Of a DNA stretch of 9,238 bases, positions 1 through 6,244 are shown piece after piece. The stretch covers positions 1-9,238 of the forward strand of contig ONWP01000142.1 in assembly GCA_900321595.1 (NCBI GenBank), read 5' to 3'. Each line of letters opens with the position of its first letter. Within the stretch, counting starts at the first letter, position 1. Source of the DNA: an uncultured Eubacteriales bacterium. Its GTDB lineage: Bacteria > Bacillota > Clostridia > Oscillospirales > Acutalibacteraceae. A program made the translations under genes and the position numbers. The notes below the pieces were generated by a model. It ran no database searches. It was not told the origin of the DNA and saw nothing but the letters and a program-made list of their open reading frames with translations.

Positions 1-2159
1 CCCTTGAGGCGCGAGAGGATGGCCTTCTGCTGCTGCGGCGTGCGGAAGCGCGAGAGCATCTCGATATTGACCGGGAAGCCCTCGAAGCGGCGCGTCATGG
101 TGCGGTAGTGCTGGAACGCCAGAATGGTCGTCGGCACCAGCACGGCGCACTGCTTGCCGTCCGCGACGCATTTGAACGCGGCGCGCAGGGCGACCTCGGT
201 TTTGCCGAAACCCACGTCGCCGCAGAGCAGCCGGTCCATGGGACAGGCGCGCTCCATGTCCCGCTTGATCTCGGCGATCGCGGTGAGCTGATCCTCGGTC
301 TCGTCGTACTCGAACCGGCGCTCAAAGTCCGACTGCATGTCGATATCCGGCGAAAAGGCGTAGCCCGGCGCGTTCTGCCGCTCGGCGTAGAGCTTCGTCA
401 GCTCCTTCGCGATGTCTTTGACGGCGGAGCGCACGCGGGATTTCGTCTTCGTCCAGTCGCCGGAGCCCAGCCGGTTGAGCTTCACGGACGCGCCGGTCTG
501 CTCATGGGGGCCGATGTATTTCGCCACCATGTCCAGCTGTGAGACCGGCACGTAGAGGATGTCGTTGCCGGCGTAGATGATCTTGATATAGTCCTTGACG
601 ATCCGGTCGACCTCCATGGCGACGATGCCGTCGAACCGGCCGATGCCGTGGGTCTGATGCACCACGTAATCGCCCTTGTTCAGCTCGTCGATGGAGTGCA
701 GGCCGTTTTTCGGTTTTTTCAGTTTTTTGACGACGCCGGATTTGCGCGCGGCGGCGCCGGCGCGTCCCATGGTGACGAGCTTGATCCGGCTGCCGGGATA
801 GCTGACGCCGTAGTGCAGCGATCCGGGCAGGACGCTGACGCCGCCGGCCGGGAAGGACGCGGGCGTCTCGCCGTAGAGCGTGCAGGTAAAACCGTCGTCG
901 GTCAGATCCTCCCAGAGCGTTTTCGCGCTCTTTGGGGTCCCGGCGAGGATCACCGTCGTCACGCCGCGCGCCACGTCCGGGCGCAGGTCGTCCTCGAGCA
1001 CCTGCAGCGAGCCCTCCCACGGGGCGTTCTGGCGTGCGTTGACGTTGACCAGCTCTTTGACGGGCGTGTCAAAGCTGCCCCGGATGAAGTCGTCCAGATA
1101 GACGGCGCCCATGTCCTCGTAGGCGCGCGTCAGCTCGCCAAAGTCCAGCGCGTAGCGATCGAGCCCGCGGCAGAGCACCGCCTGCTCCGTGAACATCTTC
1201 AGATCCTCTTTGAAGAGATTCGCCTCGTCCGTGAGCTTTGCCTTGACGTTGTTCGTGTCGCAGACGAAAAGAAGTCTGCCCAGACAGTAGTCCAGCGGCG
1301 TCTCGGCCTCCGGGTACACGAGCGGCAGGTATTTGTCGCAGCTGCCCAGCCGCACCCCGGCGTCCAGCGCGTCCGCGTCCTTCAGCAGATTCGCCTTCAT
1401 GACCGGCGCGTTTTTGCCGCGCAGACCGGAGGACAGCTTCCGGATGGCCGCCGCGAGCGCCTCCTGCGTATCGGGCATGACCTCCTCGGCGGGGGTGATC
1501 TCCACCGGCCCCGTGACGTCGCCGCGGCGCTGGCTCATCGGGTCGAACCGGGCGACGCCGTCCACCGTGTCGCCCCAGAATTCCACGCGGACGGGCTCCT
1601 CGCTGCCCGGCGGGAAGAAATCCACCAGGTCGCCGCGGACGCTGAACTGTCCCATGCTCTCCACCAGCTCCGACCGGGCGTAGCCGGCGCGCGTGAGCAG
1701 CGCCGCCAGCGCGTCCCGATCCATTTCGGCGCCCGGCGCAAGCCGCGCCCGGCGCTCCAGAAGCGTCTGCCGGGGCACCGTCAGCTGCACGGCGGCCTGC
1801 GCGCTCATCACGACGGCGTCCGGCTCGTCGTCGAGCAGCCGGCTCAGCACGCCGATGCGCGCGCGTTCGTAGTCCCGCGACGCGCTCTGCTCGCTGCGGA
1901 AAGTCAGATCCCGCCGGGGGTACAGCGCCGCATCAAGCCCCATCGCGAGCAGGTCGTCCCGCAGACGGGTGGCGGCGGCCTCATCCGGCGCGACGACGAC
2001 GGCCTTGCGGTCCAGCGACGCGCAAAGCGCGGCGATATAGTGCGCCTTGGGCGTCATGGAAAGCCCCAGCACGCCCAGCGGCAGACGCCGGCGGGCGATG
2101 TTCTCCCGAATGGTCCGGAATTCCGGATCGGACGCCAGAAGCGTGGAAAATGCGTTCAT
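1..2159 (-). CDS. mfd: Transcription-repair coupling factor Mfd (5' part; cut by the left edge)
   Basis: Mfd is the DNA translocase that pushes stalled RNA polymerase off damaged DNA and recruits UvrA/UvrB for transcription-coupled repair in the cytoplasm. The reading frame is open from the ATG at 2159 to base 1 and gives 719 codons plus two bases; the family is usually about 1,150 residues, so the rest of the motor and the UvrA-masking C-terminal domain lie outside. Visible in order: the UvrB-like N-terminal module (for example GQFSVRGDLVDFFPPG, about residues 165-180), a CarD-like RNA polymerase interaction domain (about 490-560, with GDYVVHQTHGIGRF and DILYVPVSQLD), and the first translocase domain with Walker A GDVGFGKT at 647-654, PTTILA at 676-681 and SRFR at 703-706. 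The start is supported by AAGGAG at 2167-2172, seven bases upstream. It follows gatB on the same strand after 140 bases and may be read both from its own promoter and through from gatCAB. The identification is firm. Confidence 0.97.
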   Translation of the reverse strand, partial: MNAFSTLLASDPEFRTIRENIARRRLPLGVLGLSMTPKAHYIAALCASLDRKAVVVAPDEAAATRLRDDLLAMGLDAALYPRRDLTFRSEQSASRDYERARIGVLSRLLDDEPDAVVMSAQAAVQLTVPRQTLLERRARLAPGAEMDRDALAALLTRAGYARSELVESMGQFSVRGDLVDFFPPGSEEPVRVEFWGDTVDGVARFDPMSQRRGDVTGPVEITPAEEVMPDTQEALAAAIRKLSSGLRGKNAPVMKANLLKDADALDAGVRLGSCDKYLPLVYPEAETPLDYCLGRLLFVCDTNNVKAKLTDEANLFKEDLKMFTEQAVLCRGLDRYALDFGELTRAYEDMGAVYLDDFIRGSFDTPVKELVNVNARQNAPWEGSLQVLEDDLRPDVARGVTTVILAGTPKSAKTLWEDLTDDGFTCTLYGETPASFPAGGVSVLPGSLHYGVSYPGSRIKLVTMGRAGAAARKSGVVKKLKKPKNGLHSIDELNKGDYVVHQTHGIGRFDGIVAMEVDRIVKDYIKIIYAGNDILYVPVSQLDMVAKYIGPHEQTGASVKLNRLGSGDWTKTKSRVRSAVKDIAKELTKLYAERQNAPGYAFSPDIDMQSDFERRFEYDETEDQLTAIAEIKRDMERACPMDRLLCGDVGFGKTEVALRAAFKCVADGKQCAVLVPTTILAFQHYRTMTRRFEGFPVNIEMLSRFRTPQQQKAILSRLK

Positions 2160-2184
2160 TTATAAACTCCTTGTCATGCGCAAA

Positions 2185-2222
2185 CGTCGGAAAGCGCCCC
2201 GGGAGGGGGATGCGATCCGACG
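2185..2222 (-). promoter_or_regulatory. Stem-loop in the mfd 5' leader
   Basis: Seven-base arms at 2185-2191 and 2216-2222 are exactly complementary (CGTCGGA/TCCGACG). An inner four-pair C/G stem (2197-2200 with 2205-2208) could form inside. The structure lies between the predicted mfd promoter and the Shine-Dalgarno site at 2167-2172, so it would be in the transcript. Only three U residues follow it, so it does not look like an intrinsic terminator. It may stabilise the mRNA or affect translation, or be chance in GC-rich DNA. Confidence 0.4.
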
Positions 2223-2243
2223 GATATCAGCTTGTGTGCCTAT

Positions 2244-2272
2244 AGTTTACATGATTTTGCCCGGTTTCGCAA
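2244..2272 (-). promoter_or_regulatory. Predicted sigma-A promoter for mfd
   Basis: On the minus strand, TTGCGA (2267-2272) is followed after 17 bases by TAAACT (2244-2249). Four of six bases match consensus in each box, and the spacing is optimal. Transcription would start near 2237, giving a leader of about 77 bases before mfd. The site lies in the 140-base gap after gatB, which contains no convincing terminator: only a 4-pair GCGC stem followed by TTT is visible. It is a prediction from motif and position. Confidence 0.5.
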
Positions 2273-2299
2273 GGGGAAAGCGCTTGTCGCGCGCAAAAA

Positions 2300-3745
2300 T
2301 TAAGATTCGGACGCGTCTTTGATCGCTTCGAGCGCCTGCGCGATCAGCGTTTGCGCCGTCTGCGGATCGGCGCGGCCGTTCGTTTTGCGCATGACCTGCC
2401 CCATCAACGCGGTCGCAGCGGCGGTCTTGCCCCGCAGGAAGTCCGATACGATCTTCGGGTTTTCCGAAAGCGCCGCTTCGACGGCTTCGCGCAGCGTCTT
2501 CACGTCCCGGACGCGGCCGAGGCCGTGCGCCCGGACATAATCCGCCGGGTCGAAATCCTGCCCGCAGAGCGACCGGACGAGCTGCCGCGCCGTCTGCGGG
2601 TTGATCTCACCGTCCCCCTGCAGGTCGGCGACGGCGGCGAGCCGCGCCGGGTTGAGACGGACGCGCTCCCGCTCGAAATCGACCGACTGCAGGACCTCGC
2701 CGATCACCAGCTGCGCCGCGAGGCGCGCGTAGCGCGTCAGACCGGCCGCGGCCTCGAACAGCTCCGCCGCCTCCCGTTCGCTCGTGAGCATCTCTCCGTC
2801 GAAGTCGGAGAGCCCCCATGTCTCCCGGTAAAAGCGCTTTCGCGCGTCCGGCAGACGCGGCAAATCGGCGCGCAGCGCCTCGATCAGCGCGTCGGAGACC
2901 ACGACCGGCGGCAGATCCGGCTCCGGGAAGTACCGGTAGTCGTCGGCGTTTTCCTTGCGCCGCATGAGGACGGAGACGCCTCTTTTCTCGTCGAAGCGGC
3001 GCGTCTCCTGAAAGACCGGCTCGCCCCGTTCGAGCAGACCGCACTGGCGGTCGAATTCAGCCTCGACGGCTCGCCGCACGGACGTGAAGGAGCCGAGATT
3101 TTTCATCTCGGTGCGCACGCCCAGCGCCGTCTGCCCCCTGCGCCGCACACTCAGGTTCACGTCGAAGCGCATGGAGCCCTCCTGCAGCCTGCCGTCGGTG
3201 ACGCCCGCCCAGACCAGGACGCTGCGCAGCTTCCTCGCGAAAGCGGCCGCCTCCTCGCCGGTGCGCAGGTCCGGCTCCGTCACGATCTCGATGAGCGGCA
3301 CGCCGCAGCGGTTGCAGTCCGCGAGCGTGCCGTCCGGCGTGTGGATGAGCTTTCCGGCGTCCTCCTCCAGGTGGATGCGCGTGATGCGCACGCGTCTGAC
3401 GCCGTCCGCCGTCTCCGCGTCCAGATGGCCGCCTGTGCAGATCGGCTCGAAAAACTGGGTGATCTGATACGCCTTCGGCAGATCGGGATAGAAATAGTTC
3501 TTGCGGTCGAATCGGGAGACGCGCGCGACGCGGCTGTCGAGCGCGAGTCCCGCGCGGACGGCGAATTCGACGGCCTTTTCGTTGAGCGTCGGCAGCGCGC
3601 CGGGCAGTCCCAGACAGACGGGACAGACCTGTGTGTTCGTCGCCGCGCCGAACGCGGTGGGACAGGCGCAGAAGATCTTGGTGCGGGTGTTCAGCTCGCA
3701 GTGGATCTCCAGCCCGATCACGGCTTCATAATCCGGATGCTTCAT
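2300..3745 (-). CDS. gatB: Aspartyl/glutamyl-tRNA amidotransferase subunit B
   Basis: GatB is the kinase and tRNA-binding subunit of GatCAB. It phosphorylates the misacylated Glu (or Asp) on the tRNA and passes the intermediate to ammonia delivered from GatA. The 481 residues match the family length. Visible marks are GLEIH (11-15), a Cys pair motif likely to bind zinc (C26, C28, C41, C44), DRKNYFYPDLPKAYQITQ (80-97), HLEEDAGK (125-132), EIVTEPD (153-159), MRFDVNLSVR (192-201), QETRRFDE (246-253) and DYRYFPEPDLPP (269-280). The helical and YqeY-like tail, with INPQTARQLV at 381-390, contacts tRNA. In the usual KNLNSF motif the second Asn is Gly here (215-220). The ATG overlaps the gatA stop as ATGA and has AGGAGG seven bases upstream (3753-3758), so translation is probably coupled. 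The stop is TAA. The identification is firm. Confidence 0.98.
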   Translation of the reverse strand: MKHPDYEAVIGLEIHCELNTRTKIFCACPTAFGAATNTQVCPVCLGLPGALPTLNEKAVEFAVRAGLALDSRVARVSRFDRKNYFYPDLPKAYQITQFFEPICTGGHLDAETADGVRRVRITRIHLEEDAGKLIHTPDGTLADCNRCGVPLIEIVTEPDLRTGEEAAAFARKLRSVLVWAGVTDGRLQEGSMRFDVNLSVRRRGQTALGVRTEMKNLGSFTSVRRAVEAEFDRQCGLLERGEPVFQETRRFDEKRGVSVLMRRKENADDYRYFPEPDLPPVVVSDALIEALRADLPRLPDARKRFYRETWGLSDFDGEMLTSEREAAELFEAAAGLTRYARLAAQLVIGEVLQSVDFERERVRLNPARLAAVADLQGDGEINPQTARQLVRSLCGQDFDPADYVRAHGLGRVRDVKTLREAVEAALSENPKIVSDFLRGKTAAATALMGQVMRKTNGRADPQTAQTLIAQALEAIKDASES

Positions 3746-5181
3746 GCCTTCGCCTCCTGTTCCAGCGCGTGACCGGCGGCGATCAGGACTTCTTCGCCGA
3801 ACGCGGGGCCGATGAGCTGTACGGCGGCGGGCCGGCCGTCCGGCGTCTTTCCGAAGGGGACGCTCATCGCCGGCAGTCCCGCCAGATTCGCCGGGACGGT
3901 GCAGACGCCGCCCGCATAGACGCGGACCGGGTCGTCCGGCGTCTCGTCGAACCGGGGCGCGGCCGTCGGCGCGGTCGGGGCAAGCAGGAAATCGAAATCG
4001 GCAAACGCCCGGTCGAAGTCGCGCCGGACGCGCGCGCGGGCCGCCACCGCCCTCTGATAATACGCGTCGCGGAAGCCCGCCGACAGGACGAACGTCCCCA
4101 GCAGGATCCGCCGCTTGACCTCGTCCCCGAAGCCCTCTGAACGGGAACGGACGTACAGCGACGCCGCGTCCGGACAGTTTTCCGCTCTGCGGCCGTAGCG
4201 CACGCCGTCGTACCGGGCGAGGTTGGACGACGCCTCCGCGGAGGAGATCACGTAGTACGCGCCGAGCGTCTGTGTCAGCGCGGGCAGGCTCGTCTCCTCC
4301 ACGCGCACGCCCAGGGACGCGAGACGCCGCGCGGCGTTCCGGACAGCTTCGCGGATCTGCGGGTCGATCCCGTCGCCCAGCAGCTCCCGCGGCAGGCCGG
4401 CGCGCATGCCGGAGACTTCCCGGCCGACCGCGTCCGCAAGCGGAGGCAGGCGTCGCCGCGCGCTTGTCGCGTCGCCGTCGTCGTGTCCGGCGATCGCGTC
4501 GAAAACCAGCGCGGCGTCCCCGACACAGCGCGTCAGGGGGCCGATCTGATCCAGCGAGGACGCGAATGCCACGAGCCCGCGCCGGGAGACGGCGCCGTAG
4601 GTGGGCTTGAGTCCGACCGCGCCGCAGAACGCCGCCGGCTGGCGGACGCTGCCGCCGGTGTCGCTGCCCAGGGCGAACGCGGCCTCTCCCGCCGCGACCG
4701 CCGCCGCGGAGCCGCCCGACGAGCCGCCGGGGATCCGGTCCGGGTCGGCGGGGTTGCGCGTGATCTGAAAAGCGGAGTGCGTCGTGGACGCGCCCATGCC
4801 GAATTCGTCCATATTCGTCTTGCCCAGCAGCACCGCGCCGCCATCCAGCAGGCGCCGCGCCGCGAACGCGTCATAGGGCGCGATATAACCGGAGAGGATC
4901 CGGCTGCCGCAGGTGGTCCGCACGCCTTTGACGCAGATGTTGTCCTTGACGGCGAAGGGAACGCCCGTCAGCAGTGTAACGTTTTCGCCGGAAGCGAGGC
5001 GCGCGTCGGCCCGCGCCGCCTGCCGCAGAGCCAGGTCGGCGGTCGTCGTCAGGAACGCGCCGTGCAGGCCGTCGCGTTCGGCGATCCGCGCGAGAAACGC
5101 GTTCGCCGTCTCGACGGCGGAGATCTCCCGCTTTCGCAGCAGCGCCGAAAGCGCGGCGACGGTCATGTCACAGACGTTCAT
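3742..5181 (-). CDS. gatA: Aspartyl/glutamyl-tRNA amidotransferase subunit A (glutaminase), Gly at position 425
   Basis: GatA is the amidase-signature subunit that hydrolyses glutamine and channels ammonia to GatB, converting Glu-tRNA(Gln) to Gln-tRNA(Gln). Its 479 residues fit the family (about 485). The catalytic Lys-cisSer-Ser set is intact: K79 in PFAVKDN, S154 in PGGSSGGS and S178 in GSDTGGS, with the same numbers as in Staphylococcus aureus GatA. Of the glutamine-binding residues recalled from that enzyme, Y309 (in the AYYVISSAEASSNL region) and R358 (in GFGDEVKRRILLGTF) are present. The Asp expected at 425, in the family's DI(F/Y)TVPANLAG segment, is Gly here (VYAGGVCTVPANLAG, 421-435; codon GGC at 3907-3909). 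The start overlaps the gatC stop as ATGA, with GGAGG seven bases upstream (5189-5193). The family call is firm; full glutaminase activity is less certain because of residue 425. Confidence 0.97.
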   Translation of the reverse strand: MNVCDMTVAALSALLRKREISAVETANAFLARIAERDGLHGAFLTTTADLALRQAARADARLASGENVTLLTGVPFAVKDNICVKGVRTTCGSRILSGYIAPYDAFAARRLLDGGAVLLGKTNMDEFGMGASTTHSAFQITRNPADPDRIPGGSSGGSAAAVAAGEAAFALGSDTGGSVRQPAAFCGAVGLKPTYGAVSRRGLVAFASSLDQIGPLTRCVGDAALVFDAIAGHDDGDATSARRRLPPLADAVGREVSGMRAGLPRELLGDGIDPQIREAVRNAARRLASLGVRVEETSLPALTQTLGAYYVISSAEASSNLARYDGVRYGRRAENCPDAASLYVRSRSEGFGDEVKRRILLGTFVLSAGFRDAYYQRAVAARARVRRDFDRAFADFDFLLAPTAPTAAPRFDETPDDPVRVYAGGVCTVPANLAGLPAMSVPFGKTPDGRPAAVQLIGPAFGEEVLIAAGHALEQEAKA

Positions 5182-5483
5182 CCCGCGTCCTCCGTCACGA
5201 CCGCCGGCACGACGAAGCAGCCGTCCCGCAGGACGGGCGCGTCCGCCCGCATGATCGCGCGGTCAAAGGTCGGGTCGGCTGCCGGCGCGTCCGGCCGCAG
5301 CGCGGACTTTTCGGGGACCGCCGCGTCCCGCGCTTCGTCCGGCGCGTCCAGTCCGGCGGCGAACGCGATCAGCTCCGGCAGCTCGCGCAGCAGCCGCTCG
5401 CGCTCCGCGGGCGTCAGGCGCAGCTTCGCCAGCGACGCGATCTCGTCCGGGTCGACGGCATACGGATTGTTTGCTTTTTGCAT
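5178..5483 (-). CDS. gatC: Aspartyl/glutamyl-tRNA amidotransferase subunit C
   Basis: GatC is the small subunit that wraps around the GatA-GatB interface and holds the complex together; it has no catalytic centre. The 101-residue protein has the family layout: an N-terminal helical pair (DEIASLAKLRLTPAERERLL, about 13-32), a linker, the LRPD motif (62-65) and a C-terminal segment that packs on GatA (ADAPVLRDGCFVVPAVV, 80-96). The linker is rich in Ala, Asp and Pro. The start is the ATG at 5483, with GAGG at 5490-5493 six bases upstream. It is the first gene of gatC-gatA-gatB, overlaps gatA by four bases, and is divergent from rimP. Sequence conservation in this family is low, so the call rests on both motifs and operon position. 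Confidence 0.96.
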   Translation of the reverse strand: MQKANNPYAVDPDEIASLAKLRLTPAERERLLRELPELIAFAAGLDAPDEARDAAVPEKSALRPDAPAADPTFDRAIMRADAPVLRDGCFVVPAVVTEDAG

Positions 5484-5513
5484 AACGCACCTCGCAAGTG
5501 TTTTCTGCGATCC

Positions 5514-5542
5514 ATTATACAGGAAAAGAAGCGCGATTGCAC
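5514..5542 (-). promoter_or_regulatory. Predicted promoter for gatCAB
   Basis: On the minus strand a perfect -10 box TATAAT (5514-5519) lies 17 bases downstream of a weak -35 box GTGCAA (5537-5542, three of six matches). Transcription would begin near 5507, leaving a leader of only about 24 bases before gatC. That is too short for a T-box or other riboswitch, so no leader control of this operon is apparent. Confidence 0.65.
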
Positions 5543-5582
5543 CCGTTTTTGCTGTTTTTCTTTTAAAAATAAGGCAAAACGG
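5543..5582. repeat. AT-rich inverted repeat between the divergent promoters
   Basis: CCGTTTTTGC (5543-5552) and GCAAAACGG (5574-5582) are inverted copies with one extra T in the left arm. The 21-base interior is T- then A-rich. It sits exactly between the -35 box of the gatCAB promoter (5537-5542) and that of the rimP promoter (5595-5600). It could be a shared operator or an UP-element-like region for both promoters. This is inference from position and symmetry only. Confidence 0.4.
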
Positions 5583-5594
5583 CGGCAGGAGGGC

Positions 5595-5623
5595 TTGACA
5601 ATCGAATCTCGTTGTGATAAAAT
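5595..5623 (+). promoter_or_regulatory. Strong sigma-A promoter for the rimP-nusA-infB operon
   Basis: A perfect -35 box TTGACA (5595-5600) is followed after 17 bases by TAAAAT (5618-5623). A TG at 5615-5616, one base before the -10 box, makes it an extended -10 promoter. The transcript should begin near 5630, giving a leader of about 87 bases. The near-consensus form suggests high basal output, which would fit downstream attenuation. Confidence 0.88.
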
Positions 5624-5635
5624 GCGCTGTGTGAA

Positions 5636-5680
5636 GATAAGAAATTATCGGAGCGGCCAGTTGAGCCGCTCCGTTTCTTT
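5636..5680 (+). terminator. rimP operon leader: hairpin followed by terminator-like hairpin (candidate NusA-responsive attenuator)
   Basis: A small hairpin with a GAAA loop (GATAA 5636-5640, TTATC 5645-5649) is followed at once by a nine-pair GC-rich hairpin: CGGAGCGGC (5649-5657), a 7-base loop, and GCCGCTCCG (5665-5673). A broken U tract TTTCTTT (5674-5680) follows. This is the shape of an intrinsic terminator with an imperfect U run, placed inside the leader of the operon that encodes NusA. In Bacillus subtilis the equivalent operon is autoregulated by NusA-dependent termination in its leader; the same role here is inferred. The U tract can also pair with AGAAA just downstream (5683-5687). 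Confidence 0.7.
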
Positions 5681-5702
5681 GAAGAAAAGCCCTGATCGGG
5701 GC

Positions 5703-5710
5703 GGAGGTGA
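5703..5710 (+). promoter_or_regulatory. Ribosome binding site of rimP, decides a GTG start
   Basis: GGAGGTGA at 5703-5710 is an almost full match to the anti-Shine-Dalgarno sequence and lies nine bases (counted from GGAGG) before GTG at 5717. No ATG is available in this frame nearby, so the site fixes GTG as the start. A four-pair stem GCCC/GGGC (5689-5692 with 5699-5702) abuts it on the 5' side. Confidence 0.85.
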
Positions 5711-5716
5711 ACGACC

Positions 5717-6208
5717 GTGGCGGAAAAGAAGAACACGGCGCAAGTCGTGCGGGAGCTGGCGGAGCCGCTGGCCGCGTCGCTGGGGCTGCAGCTCTGGGAC
5801 GTGCGGTTCCAGAAGGAAGGCAAGAACCATTATCTGCGCATCATCATCGACAAGCCCGGCGGGGTGACCATGGACGACTGCGTCAATATGAGCCACGCGA
5901 TCGATCCGGTGCTCGACGAGGCCGATCCCATCGACGCGGAGTACAATCTGCAGGTCTCGTCGCCCGGCGTGGAGCGCGAGCTGGTCCGGGACGAGCACTT
6001 TCAGCAGTTCCTGGGCGCGCGCGTCATGCTGCGCACGCCGAAGGCCGTGGAGGGCAGACGCAATTTCAAGGGCGTCCTGACCGCCTACGCGGACGGCGCG
6101 CTGACCGTCGAGACCGACGAGGGACTGACGCTGACGCTGAACAGGCGGGAGACGTCCTGGGTGAAGCTGGACGACTTCCGGGGCTTCGGCGACATTGAAG
6201 AGGAATAA
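5717..6208 (+). CDS. rimP: Ribosome maturation factor RimP
   Basis: RimP (formerly YlxS/YhbC) binds the 30S subunit during late assembly and helps ribosomal proteins join. The 163-residue product has the two-domain family layout: an alpha/beta N-terminal domain (about 8-85, with YLRIIIDKPGGVTMDDCVNMS at 39-59) ending in the hallmark YNLQVSSPGVER (76-87), and an SH3-like C-terminal domain (about 90-158). The protein ends in an acidic EEE. It starts with GTG behind a strong GGAGGTGA site. It is the first gene of the operon, 36 bases before nusA, the normal arrangement in many bacteria. The expected length and the SSPG motif make the call firm. Confidence 0.97.
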   Translation: MAEKKNTAQVVRELAEPLAASLGLQLWDVRFQKEGKNHYLRIIIDKPGGVTMDDCVNMSHAIDPVLDEADPIDAEYNLQVSSPGVERELVRDEHFQQFLGARVMLRTPKAVEGRRNFKGVLTAYADGALTVETDEGLTLTLNRRETSWVKLDDFRGFGDIEEE

Positions 6209-6225
6209 GACAAGTGAATATATCG

Positions 6226-6231
6226 AAAGGA
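6226..6231 (+). promoter_or_regulatory. Distant ribosome binding site of nusA
   Basis: AAAGGA at 6226-6231 is the only Shine-Dalgarno-like site before nusA and stands 13 bases from the ATG at 6245, longer than the usual 5-9. Another ATG at 6232 sits directly against the site, is out of frame and closes after ten codons, so it is not a better start. Initiation of nusA may therefore be moderate or helped by translation arriving from rimP. Confidence 0.6.
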
Positions 6232-6244
6232 ATGGTCAGAAAAA

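Noticed and set aside
648..2165. Long plus-strand open frame (505 codons) opposite mfd
   Set aside because: It is antisense to a clear Mfd reading frame, is full of His, Arg, Val and Gln in no family pattern, and has no ribosome binding site. GC-rich third positions keep the opposite frame open.
2277..2299. Possible terminator after gatB
   Set aside because: Only a 4-pair GCGC stem followed by TTT is visible; too weak to call, so readthrough into mfd remains possible.
2351..3772. Long plus-strand open frame (473 codons) opposite gatB
   Set aside because: It mirrors GatB codons, has no recognisable motif and no initiation signal; GatB on the other strand is unmistakable.
5484..5510. T-box or riboswitch ahead of gatCAB
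   Set aside because: The predicted transcript start leaves about 24 bases of leader, too short for any such element.
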